A DNA stretch of 9,980 bases from Myxococcales bacterium (GTDB lineage: Bacteria; Myxococcota; Polyangia; Polyangiales; Polyangiaceae), in contig PLXW01000098.1 in the NCBI GenBank assembly GCA_003151595.1, positions 1-9,980 on the forward strand, given 5' to 3'. A model generated the notes under the pieces. That model ran no database searches. It was not told the origin of the DNA and saw only the letters and a list, made by a program, of their open reading frames with translations. Below are positions 8,126 through 9,980 of this stretch, one piece after another; position 1 is the stretch's first letter, and the number at the start of each line of letters is the position of its first letter. Made by a program: the position numbers and the translations under genes.

Positions 8126-8141
8126 GACCCCACTGCGGGTC
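8126..8141 (-). promoter_or_regulatory. Hairpin in the leader of the 54-aa protein gene
   Basis: GACCC (8126-8130) and GGGTC (8137-8141) form a five-pair stem with a six-base loop; two more pairs can form past a one-base bulge. It lies at the 5' end of the predicted leader, about 25 bases before the Shine-Dalgarno. It could stabilise the transcript. It has no matching T tract and does not look like a terminator on either strand. Confidence 0.35.
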
Positions 8142-8151
8142 CCTTACAAAA

Positions 8152-8179
8152 CAATTAGCAACTGGGATGCCACCGTCAA
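8152..8179 (-). promoter_or_regulatory. Sigma-70-like promoter of the 54-aa protein gene
   Basis: On the minus strand TTGACG (8179-8174, five of six to consensus) precedes TAATTG (8157-8152) by 16 bases. A TGC directly before the -10 gives an extended -10 look. The patch around the -10 is the most AT-rich in the window. The start would be near 8145, giving a leader of about 58 bases. Confidence 0.5.
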
Positions 8180-8263
8180 GAGAATGGCGCCGTTCAGTTG
8201 CGCCCGATTCTCAGTCTCGTGAGAGCGCGTCGCACCTGGTCGTGCTGCTTGGGGCTCCGGCTC

Positions 8264-8281
8264 GCGTCATTGGGCGTCATT
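8264..8281 (+). promoter_or_regulatory. Tandem direct repeat GCGTCATT, possible regulator site
   Basis: GCGTCATT occurs at 8264-8271 and again at 8274-8281, separated by GG, so the period is ten bases or about one helical turn. The pair sits 29-46 bases before the GTG of the DUF4350 gene, over the place expected for its -35. Paired direct repeats at this spot are typical of OmpR/PhoB-type response regulators; the assignment is inference. Confidence 0.35.
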
Positions 8282-8296
8282 CGTCCGCCGCGGATG

Positions 8297-8302
8297 TAGA
8301 GT
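8297..8302 (+). promoter_or_regulatory. Possible -10 box of the DUF4350-moxR operon
   Basis: TAGAGT matches TATAAT in four of six bases. No clear -35 is found 16-18 bases upstream, where one copy of the direct repeat lies instead, so an activator could replace it. The start would fall at about 8309, beside the GTG at 8310, giving a leaderless message. No convincing Shine-Dalgarno precedes the GTG, which fits. Confidence 0.3.
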
Positions 8303-8309
8303 CGATCCC

Positions 8310-9635
8310 GTGAGCTGGCGAGGCGTTGCGCGCGTTTGGGCGATCGGGTGCGCCGCGACGCTCGTGTACGCCTCGGTCGCGGTCGCCGCGCCGTTCGACT
8401 GGGGCGGGCGCGACTGGGAGGGGGGGGCAGAGCTGCTGGATCTCGCGCGCTCCGAGCTGGGTCCCGCACGCGTCGTCGCGGCCCCACGGCTCGACCTGCA
8501 CGCGCTCACGCCGAACGATGGGGTCATCCTCATCCATCCCGAGCGCGCGCTCGACGTCGACAGCTACGCGCGGTTCCTCCATGCGGGCGGTCGCGTCGTC
8601 ATCCTCGACGACTACGGAACGGCTGACGCGCTGCTCGCGCACTTCGGGATCGAGCGGGTCCCCATGCCGTCGAATCCGTCGGAGGCGCTGCGCGGCAATC
8701 CATCGTTCGCGATCGCGGAGCCGGCGAGCGCGCATCCGGTCGTCAACGACGTGAGCCGCGTGGTCACCAACCACGCGACGGGGCTCAAGCACGCGGACCT
8801 CACGCCCGTGCTCGAAGTGCACACCGACAGCGGGAGCACGGTGCTCTTGGCGGTCGCGGGGCAGGTCGCGAACGGCCGGCTGCTGGCGATCGGCGATCCG
8901 TCGATCGTGATGAACGCGATGCTCCGCTACGCAGGGAACAAGACGTTCGCGCGCAACCTCGTCCACTACGCCGCGGGCGACGAAGGGAGCGAGCACGGAC
9001 GCGGGCGGCTCTACCTGGCCGAAGGCGCGTTCGAGCAAGCCGGGGCCTACGGCGAAGAGCCGAGCTGGCTCGACGACCGCGCGCGCGCGGTGAAGGACGC
9101 GCTCTCGGCGATACGGACCGACGGGCTCCCGCCGACGCTGGCGTACTTGCTGGCGGTGCTCGTGGGCGTTGCCATCGTGTGGTGGACCGGATCGCGCGCG
9201 GGTCGCACGCACAAAGCGTCGCCGCCGAAGTTCACGCGACCGATCCCGCTGGCCGCGCAAGGCGGTGTCGCCGGACACGCGGCGGTCGTCGGCGGGACGA
9301 GGGCGCCGCGACTGCTGGCGATGTTGGAGCTGAAGAGCGCGCTCGAAGACGGGCTGTGCGCGGCGCTCGGCATCGACGAGAACCCGGGGCACGAGGAGCT
9401 GGTGGCGATGGTCACGTCGCGCAAGTGGCTCTCGCCCGACGCGGCGGTCCGGCTGCGCGGGTTGCTCCTTCGAATGGCCAACGTCGAGACGATGATGCTC
9501 TCGCAGCGCACGGGCGCTACCATGGCGCCCGTGCGTGACCGCGAAGTGCTCACCGTGTCGAGAGAGGTCGTTCGGATCGTCGGCGACGTGCGCGAAAGCG
9601 CGCGCATGAGCGCGCTGGCGCGAGGGGCATCATGA
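8310..9635 (+). CDS. DUF4350-type membrane protein of a moxR operon, 441 aa
   Basis: A hydrophobic segment at residues 7-29 ending AVAAP is a signal peptide or signal anchor. The domain that follows (about 32-230) resembles DUF4350, with a glutamine-amidotransferase-like alternation of strands and helices: GVILIHPERALD near 71, GGRVVILDDYG near 95 and GRLLAIGDPSIVMNAML near 190-206. There is no catalytic Cys triad that I can see. A second membrane span lies at about 273-292 (AYLLAVLVGVAIVWW), leaving a roughly 150-residue basic cytoplasmic tail. The protein should therefore display the DUF4350 domain outside and present its tail to the cytoplasm. DUF4350 genes often sit beside moxR and DUF58 genes, as here, where the stop overlaps the moxR start by ATGA. 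The exact role is unknown. The start is GTG with little ribosome-site support, so a slightly different start is possible. Confidence 0.85.
   Translation: MSWRGVARVWAIGCAATLVYASVAVAAPFDWGGRDWEGGAELLDLARSELGPARVVAAPRLDLHALTPNDGVILIHPERALDVDSYARFLHAGGRVVILDDYGTADALLAHFGIERVPMPSNPSEALRGNPSFAIAEPASAHPVVNDVSRVVTNHATGLKHADLTPVLEVHTDSGSTVLLAVAGQVANGRLLAIGDPSIVMNAMLRYAGNKTFARNLVHYAAGDEGSEHGRGRLYLAEGAFEQAGAYGEEPSWLDDRARAVKDALSAIRTDGLPPTLAYLLAVLVGVAIVWWTGSRAGRTHKASPPKFTRPIPLAAQGGVAGHAAVVGGTRAPRLLAMLELKSALEDGLCAALGIDENPGHEELVAMVTSRKWLSPDAAVRLRGLLLRMANVETMMLSQRTGATMAPVRDREVLTVSREVVRIVGDVRESARMSALARGAS
8420..8427 (+). repeat. Run of eight G in the DUF4350 gene
   Basis: Eight consecutive G bases lie about 110 bases after the GTG, within codons for Glu-Gly-Gly-Ala at residues 37-40. 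It is the longest homopolymer that I noticed in the window. A slip of one base would truncate the protein early. The frame is intact as given. Confidence 0.95.
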
Positions 9636-9980
9636 GCGCGGTTCCGACGAGCGACGTACAGCAGGCGCGCGAACGGCTCGATCGCCTGCGCACCGAGGTG
9701 TCCCGCATCTACATCGGCTCGCCGAAGGCGATCGACATGATGCTCATCGCGCTCGTGGCCAAGGGGCACGTGCTTCTCGAAGGGGTCCCCGGCGTCGCGA
9801 AGACGACGCTCGTGAAGGCGTTCGCCACCGCGCTCGGATGCACGGGCCGCCGCATCCAGTTCACGCCCGATCTCTTGCCGACCGACATCACCGGCACGTA
9901 CGTCCTCTCGCCGCGCGACGGCACGTTCCAGCTGCGCGCGGGACCGATCTTCGCGAACGTCGTCCTGGCCGACGAGATCA
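9632..9980 (+). CDS. MoxR-family AAA+ ATPase (C-terminus cut by window edge)
   Basis: MoxR ATPases are cytoplasmic AAA+ proteins thought to act as chaperones that assemble or activate partners, often ones with von Willebrand A or DUF58 domains. The 116 visible residues begin MSAVPTSDVQQARERLDRLR and contain the family core. GHVLLEGVPGVAKTTLVKA carries Walker A at 51-58 with K57; the Ala before the Lys is usual in MoxR. The family motif IQFTPDLLPTDITG is at about 75-88, followed by the RAGPIFANVVLADEI segment, where D114/E115 open Walker B exactly at the window edge. Roughly 200 residues, including sensor 1 and the lid, should follow. The ATG overlaps the preceding stop as ATGA, and GAGGGG lies four bases upstream, so translation is coupled to the DUF4350 gene. 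DUF58 and other partner genes are expected to the right. Confidence 0.96.
   Translation, partial: MSAVPTSDVQQARERLDRLRTEVSRIYIGSPKAIDMMLIALVAKGHVLLEGVPGVAKTTLVKAFATALGCTGRRIQFTPDLLPTDITGTYVLSPRDGTFQLRAGPIFANVVLADEI

Noticed and set aside
8126..8141. Hairpin as an intrinsic terminator for plus-strand transcription
   Set aside because: The downstream bases are TTACAAAAC, not a T run, and no plus-strand gene ends upstream of it.
7916..8158. An 80-codon open frame on the plus strand
   Set aside because: It has no ribosome site and covers the small minus-strand gene, which has a strong Shine-Dalgarno and a sensible protein.
8194..8487. A 97-codon minus-strand frame upstream of the small gene
   Set aside because: The translation is Arg/Pro/Ser-rich and overlaps the start of the DUF4350 gene and the divergent control region; no ribosome site or motif was seen.
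8277..9392. A 371-codon open frame on the minus strand
   Set aside because: It is antisense to the DUF4350 gene and has the same low-complexity Arg/Val/Asp composition as other shadow frames.

Overview
The window is about 10 kb of very GC-rich DNA (roughly two thirds G+C) carrying six genes, two of them cut by the window edges. The gene content points to the Myxococcota, most likely the Polyangia. The clues are long extracytoplasmic lipoproteins with Asp-Ala-Gly linkers, a small charged protein that begins MLPPFIIEQ, and no operon structure typical of enterics or actinobacteria. This placement rests on protein style and recollection, not on a search.

Minus strand, read from right to left: a 54-residue protein gene (8086-7922) with a near-perfect Shine-Dalgarno and its own likely promoter comes first. 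It is followed by a short intergenic stretch with a hairpin and a plausible sigma-70 promoter. Next come two large beta-propeller-like lipoprotein genes (7788-5905 and 5908-2345) joined by a GTGA start/stop overlap, which makes them a translationally coupled pair. After a 72-base gap, mutS begins at 2272 and runs off the left edge. It carries the complete mismatch-recognition, connector, core, clamp and most of the ATPase domains.

Plus strand, from about 8310 rightwards: a DUF4350-type membrane protein gene overlaps by ATGA the start of a MoxR-type AAA+ ATPase, which runs off the right edge. This is the left part of the common DUF4350-moxR-DUF58 type of operon, where an AAA+ chaperone works with von Willebrand/DUF58 and membrane partners at the cell envelope.

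The 223-base divergent region 8087-8309 holds the promoters for the small gene (leftward) and the DUF4350-moxR operon (rightward). It includes a tandem 8-bp direct repeat with 10-bp period and a locally AT-rich patch. I see no mobile elements, CRISPR arrays, tRNA or rRNA genes. Nothing here is clearly a new system. The least described items are the 54-residue protein and the coupled propeller lipoprotein pair.
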